The position numbers and the translations under genes were made by a program. Below are positions 1-12,252 of a DNA stretch of 64,000 nucleotides, in pieces (position 1 is the stretch's first letter; each line of letters begins with the position of its first letter). Source of the stretch: Lates calcarifer. Lineage: Eukaryota > Chordata > Actinopteri > Centropomidae. Location of the stretch: positions 24,830,171 through 24,894,170 of the forward strand of contig NC_066845.1 of the NCBI RefSeq assembly GCF_001640805.2, given 5' to 3'. Below the pieces are notes generated by a model. It was not told the origin of the DNA, did not search any database, and saw nothing but the letters and a program-made list of their open reading frames with translations.

Positions 1-609
1 AAGAACCCAAGAGAACAGTAAAAGATCCTCAGTGTAATGATATATACAGATGTCCACATGTTTGTCCTTTCATAAGACATGTTGGATGGATGAATAATGT
101 TTTCCCCCGGTTAGTTAAGTCCTGATTTGTCCAGGTTTGGGCTAAATGTGGGACTGTGTTATGTAGAATATCTTTTGGGTCCATCTTTTTTAGAATTCGA
201 TCATTTAACGTTGTATTGTTGTTGACGTTGACATATTAAGGTCAGAAATCTTGATGCTTCAAACATGTAAACACAACTTAAAAGAGTTGTGTGTTTGCTT
301 TAACATATGAGTTTGTGAAAATCTAGAAAAGCTTTAAAGTATCTGGGTGAGAAAAGAAATTGCCAGTCTTCAGAGCCGAGAAGAACCTGGATGTACAGGT
401 TCAGGAAAACTGGATTGTGCTGTCTCATGTCTTCACACATAATAAAGGGATATTTTTATGTGTGTGTAGGTGTAGTTGTGTGTTTCCCTGCATGTGACTC
501 TGGTTAATTGGGACCAAAGTGTCTGGTCTGAGCCATGACAGCTGCAGAGGACAGTAATTCAGTGGAAGGTCCCTTTAGAGTGAGCTGTCAGTCAAAGCTA
601 ATCGCTAAT

Positions 610-631
610 CAGGGAGGTTTTTTCCTCCCTG
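610..631. repeat. Perfect 8-bp inverted repeat with T6 loop
   Basis: CAGGGAGG, TTTTTT, CCTCCCTG. It could form a small hairpin; no function is implied. Confidence 0.5.
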
Positions 632-3260
632 GCAGAGGAACGAGTGTGTTGATGAAGACTGTTATCAGAGCCTCCTTTCCCTTCATGACAAACAGCTGCG
701 CTTCCTCCACATTTGCCAAGCACAAGAGCAACCAGCTTTCCCATTATCCACCGCTATTTGTGATCAAGTACCGATCACCACGACTGAATGATGGAGCCCA
801 CCATGAAGTCCCTGAAGATACAAGTCCTCTAATGGCTGCTAGATACCAGCTCCAAGAAAACTGAAGTCAAATCAAATCTTTACTTTTCCTGGAAGAACTG
901 AATCTTCCCCCCAAAAAACAAGGCTTTCAAAGGCTAATTTGACGATTTAGAAAATTATCGTTCCATTAAGGGCTTTATTAAAGGCTTAAAGAGGAGTATA
1001 TATAGAGATATTATCGCCTTAATCAGCTCTCAGGATGTCACCACCTCAGCTTCAGCCAGCATTTACCATATTACCCAGATCTGGATTTTGTGGCTGAAGA
1101 AACTGACAAAGATGGAGGCAGTAAACTTCCCTTCAGAAACCTACAGGAAGCATAAATGGAAGCCTGTTTCTACTACGTATAAAGTAAATTAATAAGCAAA
1201 GAAGTATCTGTCTGTATGAACTGTAACTTGGCTTTGCCCATGTATTTACCATCTGGTAGTGGAAACACAAGGGGGCAGTGTGCAACACATAACCATGTGC
1301 AACTCACTGGTTAACTGATGCCTGCATGTGGTCCAGAGAGTGAAGGGATGATGGACTCTGATCACAGAGGGAACAGACATTAAAACCTTATTTTACAGCA
1401 TCAGCAGCAGACACGAGGTTTATTACTGAGAACACTGAGTACATCAGACCCGTGTGTTACTCTGTCATTTGGCCTGTGGATTAAGGAATCAGTAAGCCTC
1501 ATGTGAAGGTGTGAAGGAGAGGAGGAGAGGAAGGGAAGGGCAGAGGGAAGGAAGCTCTGGGAGTCAGTCGCTGTGGGGCTCTGCAGGGAATGGGATGATA
1601 AGGAGTTTCACACGGCAGTTTGAGGCGTCACCAGCTGCTGTCAGCCATTGTGTGAGCAGCCTGTCGCTGCGGCTGGTCACTGGGCAGCAGAAGGTTCAGT
1701 GCCTTGCTCAATGGCCCCTGTAGAAGAGCTCCCAAGAGATCAGAGTTGACCTCTGTGCTCTTCTATTTCTGTCTCCGTGGAGACTTTGAGTTTTAGACAC
1801 TGGGAGTGAGGACGGCTCCTTCTCCTCCTCAACCATACAACTGCAATGTCTCTGTTTTATTCTGGTCTGGGACCTTTATTACATGTCAAATCTTAATATT
1901 CATTTTTATTTTGCATTTCAAGAGTATGGTACTTAAAAGAAAACTGTGTAGTAATAGTACCTCGACAAGACACACTCTTAACCCCAATCTCCTGCCAAAC
2001 ACAGCAATTATCTTCGTTAACTGTCAGCAAGAATTTCTGAACAGACTTTCGTAGAATCCTTGATTAACTATTTTAATGATGTTTGTTAAAGACTTGACTC
2101 CAGCTCAGAGAAGCAGGCGCTCAGAGTCAATAAATCAACTTAAACAAGCACACGGCAGCAACTTTGGGAATTTGTCAGAGTTTTAGCTTTGATGTTTTTA
2201 ATCGATTCTGTAGCTCAAGTTTAAAAGAGAAAAGTAAAATTGGTGGAATGAACAAGTCAGAGAGACGAAAAAAAAAAAAAGTTCTGCGTGAAGACGGAGG
2301 GAACGCCTCTCTACATTTTCAACAGTCTCACTGTAAACATTAGGCGGCTTGATGGAGTGAGGCAGATTTCATTTTGGAGGAAACTCTGGTGGATTTCTGT
2401 TCCAGTACAGCATGCATTTTAACTCTGTGCAAATATGCTTTTGGCTGCTGTTTGATTCCAGGAGACTCATTCACATGAATAGCAATGAGATATTCTGGAT
2501 GCACTCTGCATTCAGGACTAGGACACCCCCTGCCATTCATATGCACACAACACTGCCTCGAACACACAGGCTCATTGGCAGTCGCACACAGACACACACT
2601 CACACAATCATTTGCAGAGAGAGGTGCTGCATACGTACGCACACATACATTTCTACATGCACACAGTAACAGAGGGGGGTCTGTTGTCAATATGTGCATG
2701 TTAATAGCAGCTCCAGTCTCAGTGCAGGAAATCAGAATGTGAAGTTCAGAGGAGAGAAGTTTCAGGGCTGATGAGGGTGTCGTACAAAGGCTGAAAACTT
2801 TCTGCAGCCAGCTTTAACCCATCGTGACAATCAGAGGTTCAGGGCGATTTTCTGATGTTTATTTGTCCAAACAAGCTCTGGACAAACAGCGCAGCTTTCC
2901 CGAAGCACATATCTCGTATCAGCGGCATCAGGTTTTAGTGAGTGGACAGCTCCCGTGTGTGTGATGTGTGGTACTGTCTGAAGGTAAGACCGGACCGTCA
3001 GACAGGACCGCGATTCTTCATCAACCTTCCTGGGAGAGGAAAAGACAAAAATGTTTAAAGCACTGAGAATGTGCTGCAGAAATAAACAGAGGGAAGAATC
3101 AGGAACATATTTTTGTGACTTCAGATTGTTTGTAAATTTCCTCCAGTGTGAAAGGATCATTGTGGTGAAATTTGACATTTCCAGCACAGTTCACACATTT
3201 TTCTGTTTGTCTGCAGCACGAATGGCTCAGGTCAGGTGTAGGAAACACTTACGTTGATGC

Positions 3261-3281
3261 TTTGTTGTTGTTGTTGTTGTT
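3261..3281 (+). repeat. (TTG)n microsatellite
   Basis: About six TTG units. Confidence 0.85.
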
Positions 3282-3555
3282 TTCTCAGTATATATGGAAA
3301 CTGTGCGCTGTGTACTCCTGCAGCATGACTCTGGGGACGGCAGTGACGGTCTTTCAGTGAACCACTTCGGTCTAGACTTACTGCAGAATCTCCAAAACTC
3401 CTGGTTAGATTGCCATGAACTTATACACTCAAAGTCCCCAGAGGATAAATCCTGCTGACTTTGGTAATCCCCTGATTTTTATCTAGCGCCACCATTAAAT
3501 TAACATTTCTGAGCCTGAGCTCATCCCTTGACTTTGGTCTTAAGTGCTTGAGACG

Positions 3556-3666
3556 AAGGCAACTCGGACTTCTTTTAGGTTCCTTGGAGACGTCTCACCT
3601 GTCGTCTGAAAGCCTGAAATAAACTTGAAAGAAACTGAAGAAGCTTTTCAGATGAGAGGTGACATG
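3556..3666. repeat. Palindromic interspersed repeat fragment
   Basis: GTCTCACCTGTCGTCTGAAAG (about 3592-3612) is the imperfect reverse complement of CTTTTCAGATGAGAGGTGACA (about 3644-3664), with a short spacer. The motif (GAAGAAGC with TGAGAGGTGA and CGTCTCCAAGGAACC) is a familiar fish repeat. It is not coding. Confidence 0.45.
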
Positions 3667-6600
3667 GCTGCACTCTCTTTGTCTTACACACCAGTAAACA
3701 GTTTGTCTTCTGCACCAGTTCACGCACACAACAACAACTCCTTATCCACGTGGTGTAATTGTGTCAGTAAATCCATGTGACCGAGTCACATCAGCGCTGA
3801 CGTTAATGCTGTTAGTCAACACTGTTAAGAGGTCACTGAGTTGACCTTGACCTGTGAGGAGGGTGACCCCTCCCCTCCCACAGGACCACCGTGAACCCGC
3901 TGACTCCTCATACCTCATTACTACAGGACGACTGATGCACTGAGGTCCCATGTGACCTTCATACAAACACACTCCCCCTGTTTCACACACACATATCTGC
4001 CTGTGACCTTCCACAGCGGGCAGGCGCGTTTCCTGACGAGTGTGGGACCCACTGAACTGGTTCAGCAGCGAGGGGTCACCGGGGGTCACTGCGCACTGGG
4101 ACAAATTTAGCAGGTTATATTGGTTGATTCAAGATGACGGACTTTAGCTTCACCTTATTTACTGTAGGTTCCCAGATGAACTGCTGAGACGGTGGTTTTC
4201 TGTTAAAATATTACATAACAGTGCTCAGTATTTAGCTTTTATTAGGTCTTTTGGTCTGTTTTTTCTTGTATATATGTAGATCTATAGTGTCCCTGAATGC
4301 ATTAGTGTGTACTCTCACCATATCTACATGAAAAGCCACTTAAACTGATCCTGTTATACCTGCAGTATTATACCTGGTAATTACGCTGCATCCATTCTTA
4401 TCAGCCACGGCTCTTTGCCAAACATAAGACATAAATACACACAAGGTAACATAAAGTAATCTCATAAATGCAGACGTCATAAAAATATATTTCACAAAGT
4501 CATAAAAGATCTAATAAAAACCGAGCCATTAGAATAACAACATAAAAAATAAAGTCAAAGTTTCCTTACAAACTTCCTGTCGTCCTGTCTAATAACACAA
4601 AATGACACAAAAGAAAAAGAGGGATGCAGTGTGTCTTCTGTTGGCTGGCTGTTTGTCTGTGGCCGACTGATATCGAAAAACAAAAGGACACATTCACGCT
4701 CCCAAGAGAGAGAAACCGATTGATTTTGGTGATACGGTGACCTTCCCTCCACTTTTCTTTTTTGTAATGAGTGTCACACAGAGCGAAGGATCCCCCACCA
4801 CCACCACCACAGGAAGAAATGTCTAAGGTTTCCCATAGCACCACCATCAAGCCAAACTGTCTGTCCAGACTTTGGTTACCCGGCTCTTTCATCCCGCCTC
4901 TTATGATGTTTATTCTCACATTGAACTGGGCTGGTTATTCAGCCTTGGCTCTGCAGAGTTGCTTTGATATTAAATAGTCACTGTCTCGCAGGAACATCGA
5001 CCTTGTGCAGGCATTTATCAAATTTTATTTTTCTACATCCTTTGCTCCAGGGCACAAGACACCGTAAGATTTAAAATCCACGAGAAACAAACCACTTTAA
5101 ATGAATGTGAACACATTAAACATTCATACCTACCTGGTCAGACATGCAGTTTCAACCTCATGAAGCATTACAGGTGCACCTGTACACCTGTACAACTACT
5201 CAGCTGGGTGAAAAAGACAAGATTTCCAGTGTGTATTACTCTTAAAGCAACCTTAAAATATTCTACCTTAAAATAACGACTTCACTGACTGTTTTCTGTA
5301 CGTGACGTGTTAACTTCTAGCTGCACGCTGCTTTCAAAACTCAACTTCTCAGAGTCGCAGCTCAACAGAATCTAATGCACCAGTGTCCTTTAATAGAAAC
5401 TCGTGGTTGCATAGTGTTGCTCTCAGTTGTGACTTCAGTTTGTAGCTCTCCCATGGATCTTTTCACCATGACTTGGTTCAGACCAATTCGGCCCTGTCAT
5501 CCCAGAAAGTGGCACAGTGAAATTATATATAAATATTTGTATTTTTGTGTTGTTATTGTATTAAATGACTGTGCTTTTATGGTTTGACTTGTACATGACA
5601 ACTTTTAATGATAAAATAGAGCTAACAGGTTTAATCTTTTGTTTGACACTTTATTTTTTGGCATGTTCTGCCATTGATTAGTTAAAATCGACAACTGTCT
5701 TTAATCTAACACTTGCACTTGTTTTTATGTCTCTCTTTTTCTCCCTGTGTTTCTTTTCTTTCTGGACAAACCAGCCTTGTTTGTGTGTTTCTCTATGCAC
5801 ACAGTGATTGGACTTTCAAGCAATTTTCCTTCTCATTTGACGGGAATCTTCAAAAAAAACCAATTGCCGTCGACAGATAACGAAACCCTCAAGAGATGGA
5901 TGAGATGTCTGAAACTAAAATGTCAGAACCAAAATGTCCCGCTGAGCCTGTGATCAGATGAGAAAGACACAAGGCGATTCTCTCTCTGTCTCACCCCCTC
6001 CTACACCCCCCCAGTTCTCATTTTCCTCACCCTGCCGTCTCTTCACCTCGTCTCTCTCCTCCTATCAAAGATACATTCAATCATAGCTACCGTGACTCTC
6101 TCCTCTCCGCTGTGTAATATTCCTCTAAAGGTCACAGCAATTGTCTGAGGGAGTAAAACAAAAAGAAAAAAGTGTCAGGCAGTGAAAACCAGGGATTAAA
6201 CACAGTTTTTCTTTTGTTTCGACCACAGAACAGTATGATCTTCTCTGTCTGAGCTGGAAATATCAACTTTCTGTTTCACATCTTTAGCTCCAAACTGCAG
6301 ACATCAGATTTCTGTCTGAGTGAGAGATTGATTTACTCACTGATGTAAAGTAATGTCCATAAGATCGAGGAGTGGCATAGAGATCCAGGGCCGTTTATGA
6401 ACGGTCATGTTTGCTCTTTGATTTTCAGAGAATCACGATAATGAAGAAGTGGGAGCGAGATAGTTGGCAAAGTAAGTTTGTGATGGGAGAGGTTCCTGGG
6501 AGGATTAAAGGTCAAAATGAAAGATTGAATTGTATATTTGGAGATATTTTCATGATACTGTAGTGATATTACATCAAGTGATTTATGATCCTAGATTATC

Positions 6601-6860
6601 TGTGATTTTAATTGTCTGTCTTCAGCTCTGTCATAATTTCAGTCCAGATTACCTCCAGTATTTTGATGAAAGCAGATACAGGCTAATGATACTAATCTTG
6701 TCTGAATTGAACTCATGTTTTCGATATTGGATTCTTTTTCTTCTGACATATATTTTCTCTAATATTGAGATAAAAGGCTGCAGTGGACGACTCTAAAGTT
6801 CAGAAATGCAAATTTGAAGTTTTGCTTCACTAAATCAAGATGTGATGAGTCTTTTTAAGT

Positions 6861-6881
6861 TGTGTGTGTGTGTGTGTGTGT
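6861..6881 (+). repeat. (TG)10 microsatellite
   Basis: Pure dinucleotide run. Confidence 0.95.
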
Positions 6882-7788
6882 TGGTCAAGGATTTAGGGTT
6901 GTCCCACTGTGAAATCAGTAGGTGCTTAAGGTGAATATTTTGGTTATTCATGCAAACTCTCTCTGTGTCTTTATTCTCTGTTCTGCTTGACAGAGAAACC
7001 CACAACTCATAGATTTATAATCATAAAAAACAAGGATGAAAAGCCTAAAAACAGGTTTTTGTTCGTATGTCCTTTGAGAAAATACTGACCTGTGATGCTG
7101 TTTGGGGTCAGAGGACTCCACTGTATGTTTTTGTGAATGTAGCTGGTTGTGTGGGTGTAGCACGAGCAGAATGTGAGTTTATGTGTAAACACCAGGTACT
7201 TGTACAGGTTTGCAGAGTGTGTGCATGTTTCAGTGCAGGTAAAGCATGAAGAGCAGTGTGTGTGTGGGGGTCTGTATGTATTGAACCAGCAGTGTGTGCA
7301 GTGTAGATTTTCCCCCTCAGTAAATCAACATGAGGCTTCATTCAGGATGTTTACAGGATGTTTCTCCACTATTTTAATTTTAAAGTGATTTATCGCTTAA
7401 TTATCAGACAAAGTACAAACTGTCATTATTTAACACATAGAAATGATTCATCACAAAGATGAAATAGAGCGATAATAAATGTGACATCGGCCACATATTA
7501 TTATACAGTCCCCTCTGGGTCAGTCAGTAATAAATGTGCTTATTTCACATTTATTAAACCATCAGCATCAGGCCTGTTCGCTGAGGGGCTTTGAGGTGCA
7601 TCATCATCATCATCATCGCAGTGCCCTCCTCCATCACACACCCCTCCACAAGATGAATTTTCAACCAAAAAGGAAAAAAACAATACAGATGATAATGATT
7701 AGTGCGTCCACTGAAATGTATGAAAAGTCGGAAAAGGATGATCTGATCGTTAGGAGATTCCACACCCCGAGAGGCTGAGGTATATTTC

Positions 7789-7813
7789 TATTATCATTAT
7801 TATTATTATTATT
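7789..7813 (+). repeat. (TTA)n microsatellite
   Basis: TTA repeats with one CATTAT variant. A (CAT)6 run lies at 7599-7616. Confidence 0.85.
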
Positions 7814-8525
7814 TCATTTTATTTATTGTTTTTTTTACTGTCATGCTACACCCCACTGCAAACTTTAGCTGTAGGCAGTGGTGTTATGTATTCCAGGTTG
7901 TTCATCCATCCGTAAATACGTACATACATAAACACAACACGTTTCCCAATGTTTTTATTGAACAAACAAACAAATGGACAAAAGTTGATCAGTTTTCGAT
8001 AAACTTTTCAATTCAATAAACGTACATTTATCAGACATTTTCATGGGTTTTACTGGAATGACCCAGCGCACGAATAAAATGAAACAAAATATTGAATTAC
8101 TCATGGTTGTTCTTCACTGGAAGAACAATCCTACTCCTCCAACAACACTCTGATGTATTTTAAACTCATTAATTATTTGTAGATGAAGACTTTTTAAAGA
8201 TAAGAGAAACAACATCACAGCTCTCAGAGGCCTTATGGGAGCTGTAGTTGTTAAATGCTTATAAAATAATCATGTTAATATCTTTGTGAACATGACTAAT
8301 ACAGTTTATTTTTGAAAAACTTTTTCCAGCTTTTCTTGAAATAAACAACAAAGGCTTGTGTGAAACACCAGGCTGTGTTTGTCAAAGGTAAATAGATTTT
8401 TCTCCCAGTTTCCATCAGTCACCTCTGGGATAAATAAATCACCTCCATCCAGCCATCGACCCGTCAGCTGAAACCTGCAGCATTAGTGTACAGCTCCAAA
8501 TGTGTATGACCACCTGCTCAACTGT

Positions 8526-8565
8526 CCCCATCTCACCCCCCCCACCTCCCCCTCGTAACCCCCCC
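8526..8565 (-). other. G-quadruplex-capable run, minus strand
   Basis: C-runs at 8526-8529, 8536-8543, 8548-8552 and 8559-8565 with loops of 4-6 bases. Confidence 0.5.
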
Positions 8566-8696
8566 AAAAAAATCTCCAGATGCTGCAGCTCGTAAAATAT
8601 AATCCTGCGTCCTCTGAAAGGTTTACTGCTGCTTCCTGGTTTCTTTCTCTCTGGATCAAATAATATAGTTGCAGGGGTAGAGCGAGAGTGAGAGTG

Positions 8697-8699
<3 letters not shown>

Positions 8700-8735
<36 letters not shown>
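8700..8735 (+). repeat. (GT)n microsatellite, about 18 units
   Basis: The longest dinucleotide run in the window, preceded by GAGAGT repeats. Further TG runs follow at 8782-8798 and 8922-8937, giving a 250-base TG-rich zone. Confidence 0.95.
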
Positions 8736-8737
<2 letters not shown>

Positions 8738-9734
8738 AAGAAAAAACACAGGAATCTGTACATCAAACAGTATCTTTGTGCTGTGTGTGTGTGTGTGTAT
8801 GAGCATGTGCATATATGTGGGTGTTTTGTGAGTCTGTGTCTGCGAGTAAAAATCCAAGAATCTCTAGATCAAATAATGTCTGTGTCAGTGTTCAAAGTGT
8901 GTGTGTTCTGAGTGTATTCGCGTGTGTGTGTGTGTGTTTCTCTCCATGTGGGAATTCATTACCACTCCGCCGACTTTTTTTTCTTTGTAAATAACTCCTC
9001 TGGGAGCTTCGTGTTGAGCCTTTTAAAGACTCATTAGGATTCGTTGTTCTGTCGCCCCCTCTGTGAAAAACTCCAACATGTTCATCTTTGAATACCACTA
9101 ATGGCTCCGTTCGTGTTAATGCCCGCAGTTTAAATGCAGCCATTTACATTTTGCATTTGCAGCGTTTAGATGACGTTAATGCAACGAAACGATGCAGAGT
9201 GGAATGAGAACAACCAGGAGAGAAGCTCAGTTATATATTGTTAAAGGGAAAAAAGTCTTTTTACCTCCTCGACCATGTATATCCATTTGTTAGTTCTCTT
9301 GTTGGGACCATGAGGGTCTGAGCTTCCAAGCTACCAACATAGATGAAAGCTGAATTTGGCATATTATGTGTGAAATGTACAGTCTTCTTGTTTCAAACTG
9401 CCAAGTGTAGGAGTTGCCAAATTCTACCAAATGTGAGGGTTTGTCTGTTAAAATACAATCTTACTCAGATGTAATGCATTAAATCATCCAGGCACCACAT
9501 TTTATTCCCAAAGTTAAAGTCTGTGCAGTTTCCAGCTTCACATTCATGTGTTTATGCTGCAAAAAGCAGCGATTTAAGAACATAATTCACTTTTTTTGTT
9601 TCAAGTGATCATGTTTTATGCTCAGAAAGGTGTGTAACTGCTTCACTAATATTTGTATAACATGAGAGATATTTCTGATGATCCCTGTCCTTGATGTTCA
9701 CCCTAATATTTTTGTCTCCCCTCCCTCTCTGCAG

Positions 9735-9776
9735 TGTCGGAGCCAACCCCATCTGAGGCCTTCCTCCAAACAGCGG
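9735..9776 (+). CDS. Candidate 42-nt micro-exon of an unknown gene
   Basis: A long pyrimidine tract ending CTCTGCAG precedes the segment, and CGG|GTAGGT follows. The 42 nt are open in two phases. Phase 0 gives CRSQPHLRPSSKQR; the other gives SEPTPSEAFLQTA. The length is a multiple of 3, as expected for a cassette exon. There is no recognised homology, and such splice-like pairs also arise by chance in 60 kb. Confidence 0.2.
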
Positions 9777-10359
9777 GTAGGTAAACACTGGAACACTGAA
9801 ATGACTTCTTGTTTCTGTTTTGTGTCTGTGTCCTCCACGCTGAAAGAACAGGACGTTCACAACACGCACACCGCCAACTGTACAAAGCATGCCACAAAGC
9901 TGGCTCAGTGTACACACAACAGTGCGTGCTGATAACTTGGCTCCAAACATCACATGATGACTACCATCCAGCAGTCTGGGTGTTTGTGCACTTTAACTCT
10001 GTTCCTTTGGTCGGCATCAGATAAAAAAATGATCTGGAGCTTGAAGTCGTGTGGAGTGGCACGCAACTCATTGACTGGACAGTGGTGGTGACTGCATGGA
10101 GCCACGTGGGAGAGGAGGCCAGGCTGCACACTAACTCTGTTATGAACAAAATGAGCCGAGACTGACACAAGAAATAAGAGGCATTATGTAACATGAAATT
10201 ATGGGAGGGATAGTTACTGAGTGGTCACAACGATTCATGCATACATGCTACCATGGTTACAAAATGATCTTATGCAATTACATCGTACAATTACACACCA
10301 TGCACCACTTCTACAGACTGAGGGGATTGTTTTCCTGACAGTCCACAGCCAGAGTCTGC

Positions 10360-10678
10360 TTAAAGCAACAGTATGTAACTGTTTTAGCTTAAAATAAGAG
10401 CTTAAGAATCATTTTGATGATACATGTTATTCCCACAACACCTTGATCTTCTGTTCCTGGAAACCTGGAAACTCTGAAAATATCAAGTTTGGTGCGTTTG
10501 TTATAGCGACAGCACTTCCTGCTCCAGAAGCCGAGGATCATGGGTAATATACACTGTTTGTTTCAGTTAAAGGAGTCAGACTAGGCAGTCAGAGCTCTGG
10601 TGATTGATAGACTTTGTTTTCTGCACATACCAGCAGTGGGCGCTGTTTCTCAGTAATGTTACATTTGTGCTGCTTTAA
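10360..10678. mobile_element. TTAA-flanked inverted-repeat element (MITE-like), 319 bp
   Basis: The left end reads CTTAAAGCAACAGTATGTAAC and the right end, reverse-complemented, CTTAAAGCAGCACAAATGTAAC, an imperfect terminal inverted repeat of about 20 bases that includes TTAA. There is no coding capacity, so it would depend on an outside transposase. The TTAA ends would fit a piggyBac-type target, but TTAA may instead be part of the repeat. Confidence 0.6.
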
Positions 10679-10959
10679 GCACACAAATATTCATATCTAC
10701 AGTATCTACAATATATATCTACAGTACATTATTAATCCTGTGCAGTTTACATCCAAAAAGAAGTGTATGTAAGTGTATAGTTGCTATCGTTCAAAATAAA
10801 TAAATGATAAATATATAGCTTTCATTGCGACACAACCCAAACCTGAGTGTTAGCAGAAAGACACCTGATATGTAAAGATGCTGTAGAAGACGTCATGGGG
10901 TTAACAGAGACAGTGGGCAACTGCTGAACGTCTTTGAAGATGGTATAACACACACTTAA

Positions 10960-10983
10960 ACACACACACACACACACACACAC
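10960..10983 (+). repeat. (AC)12 microsatellite
   Basis: Pure dinucleotide run. Confidence 0.95.
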
Positions 10984-11915
10984 TCCTTCCACTCAGGACT
11001 GAACACTGGAGGCCACCGCTTTGATCTTCTCCCTCTGTTTGACTGCCCTCCCTCTCTCTTCTTACCCTTTCTTTAATGTCATCCTCTCCTTATCTGTCAT
11101 ATCATATAACTAAATTCAGAATACCTTTGTTAGCACAAAAATATTATTCTTATTTTTCCAAGCCATTTGTCATACACCAGTAAATCTCAGCCTGCACACA
11201 GCACTTTAATTGACTAATTCCTGTCTCTCAGGTGATCAGACTGTCTGAGTATGCAGCCAAACACATCTTTCATCTCACAGTCTCTCCTAACTCCCTCTGT
11301 CAGTAGTGAGTATTAAACAAACCTGAATGAGTCTGTAATCCGGTGGTTTGTGTTTCAGCGAGCGGCCCCTTAAGGTCGCTGAGCATTGAGGGTTTCGGAG
11401 GTGTTCACTTGCAGTTACCTCATCCTGGATCAAAGCACAGGCAAAGACACCCTGTGCTGATCACTTGAGAAGCATGAGGTCAGTGCTGGGCTTTGTTTTT
11501 CACTGGCCAGGTCCTTCTGAAACCCCAGGAGTGCTACTGACACAGGGAGGCAGGAGATGATTCTTTAATGCTGGTTCCTGTGCCAGGTAAACATGTAGAG
11601 CTGATGCTGATGGTGCAGCCAGGCCTGTGCCCGCCTCTAGTGTATCAGCCACTTAAAAGATGCATCTTGTGATATTCTACATTCGACCAGAAGTGTCTCC
11701 AAAGCCTGACACATCTCATTCCCCTGTGCCACAGATCTCCAGTGTTATAAACCCATCAGTGAGCCACTCCATGTTCCTTCATTACCATGAACACACACAC
11801 CATAATTTATTCTGCCCCAAATACTCACTAGAGCACAAAATGTGTTTTAATCCGCCACTGAAAATAGTTCCCAAGAAATGCACTCTGTACTCCTGTTTAC
11901 ATACTGTTTGATTAA

Positions 11916-12252
11916 GTTATTTTTACATTTTGCTATCGCTACATAGCCAACGTTAGCATTACCAGCTGTTAGCTTACCAGTCTAGAAGAAACTTCACGAG
12001 TTCAGCTTCAAACTTAATTCCTTCACTCACCAAGACTCCAGTGATGGAAAGCAGCGTCACTGTTGTCTTCTGTTTCTATCACTTCTTTCTTCTACTGAAG
12101 TTAGCATGCTAACCAGCTAGCCCTGGCCCGTCTCATTACTTTCCGATAGTAACTCACTGTAGCGTCCAGACGGTGCTGAGGAGGTAGTGCTGCTCAGAGG
12201 ACGTATTCCAACCTCCTGTATTGTAAACACAACGATGGCTGAAGCAGCTTTA
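11916..12252 (+). mobile_element. Copy 1 of an interspersed TTAA-type element (plus orientation)
   Basis: It aligns by eye with 37258-37515 and with the reverse complement of 59478-59888. Shared blocks are CTACATAGC with GTTAGCATTA, TTCACTCACCAAGA or TTTACTCACCAAGA, TTCTTCTACTGAAGTTAGCATG with CTAACCAG, and a distal TGTATTGT with CAACGAYGGCTGAAGC. It has no coding capacity. The left TTAA end is not clear in this copy. Confidence 0.6.

Larger units (their letters stand above)
1..9734. other. Non-coding stretch, intronic or intergenic
   Basis: No credible coding exon is seen. The stretch holds a palindromic repeat fragment near 3.6 kb, several microsatellites (3.3, 6.9, 7.6, 7.8, 8.7, 8.8, 8.9 kb) and a C-rich tract at 8526-8565. 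Open frames here are short, and many come from CA/TG tracts. Confidence 0.6.

Noticed and set aside
8483..8857. 124-codon open frame with His-Thr repeats, minus strand
   Set aside because: The repeats are a translated (CA)n microsatellite.
8685..8940. Repeated TG blocks as a CRISPR-like array
   Set aside because: They are simple dinucleotide repeats without constant repeat/spacer structure, and the DNA is eukaryotic.
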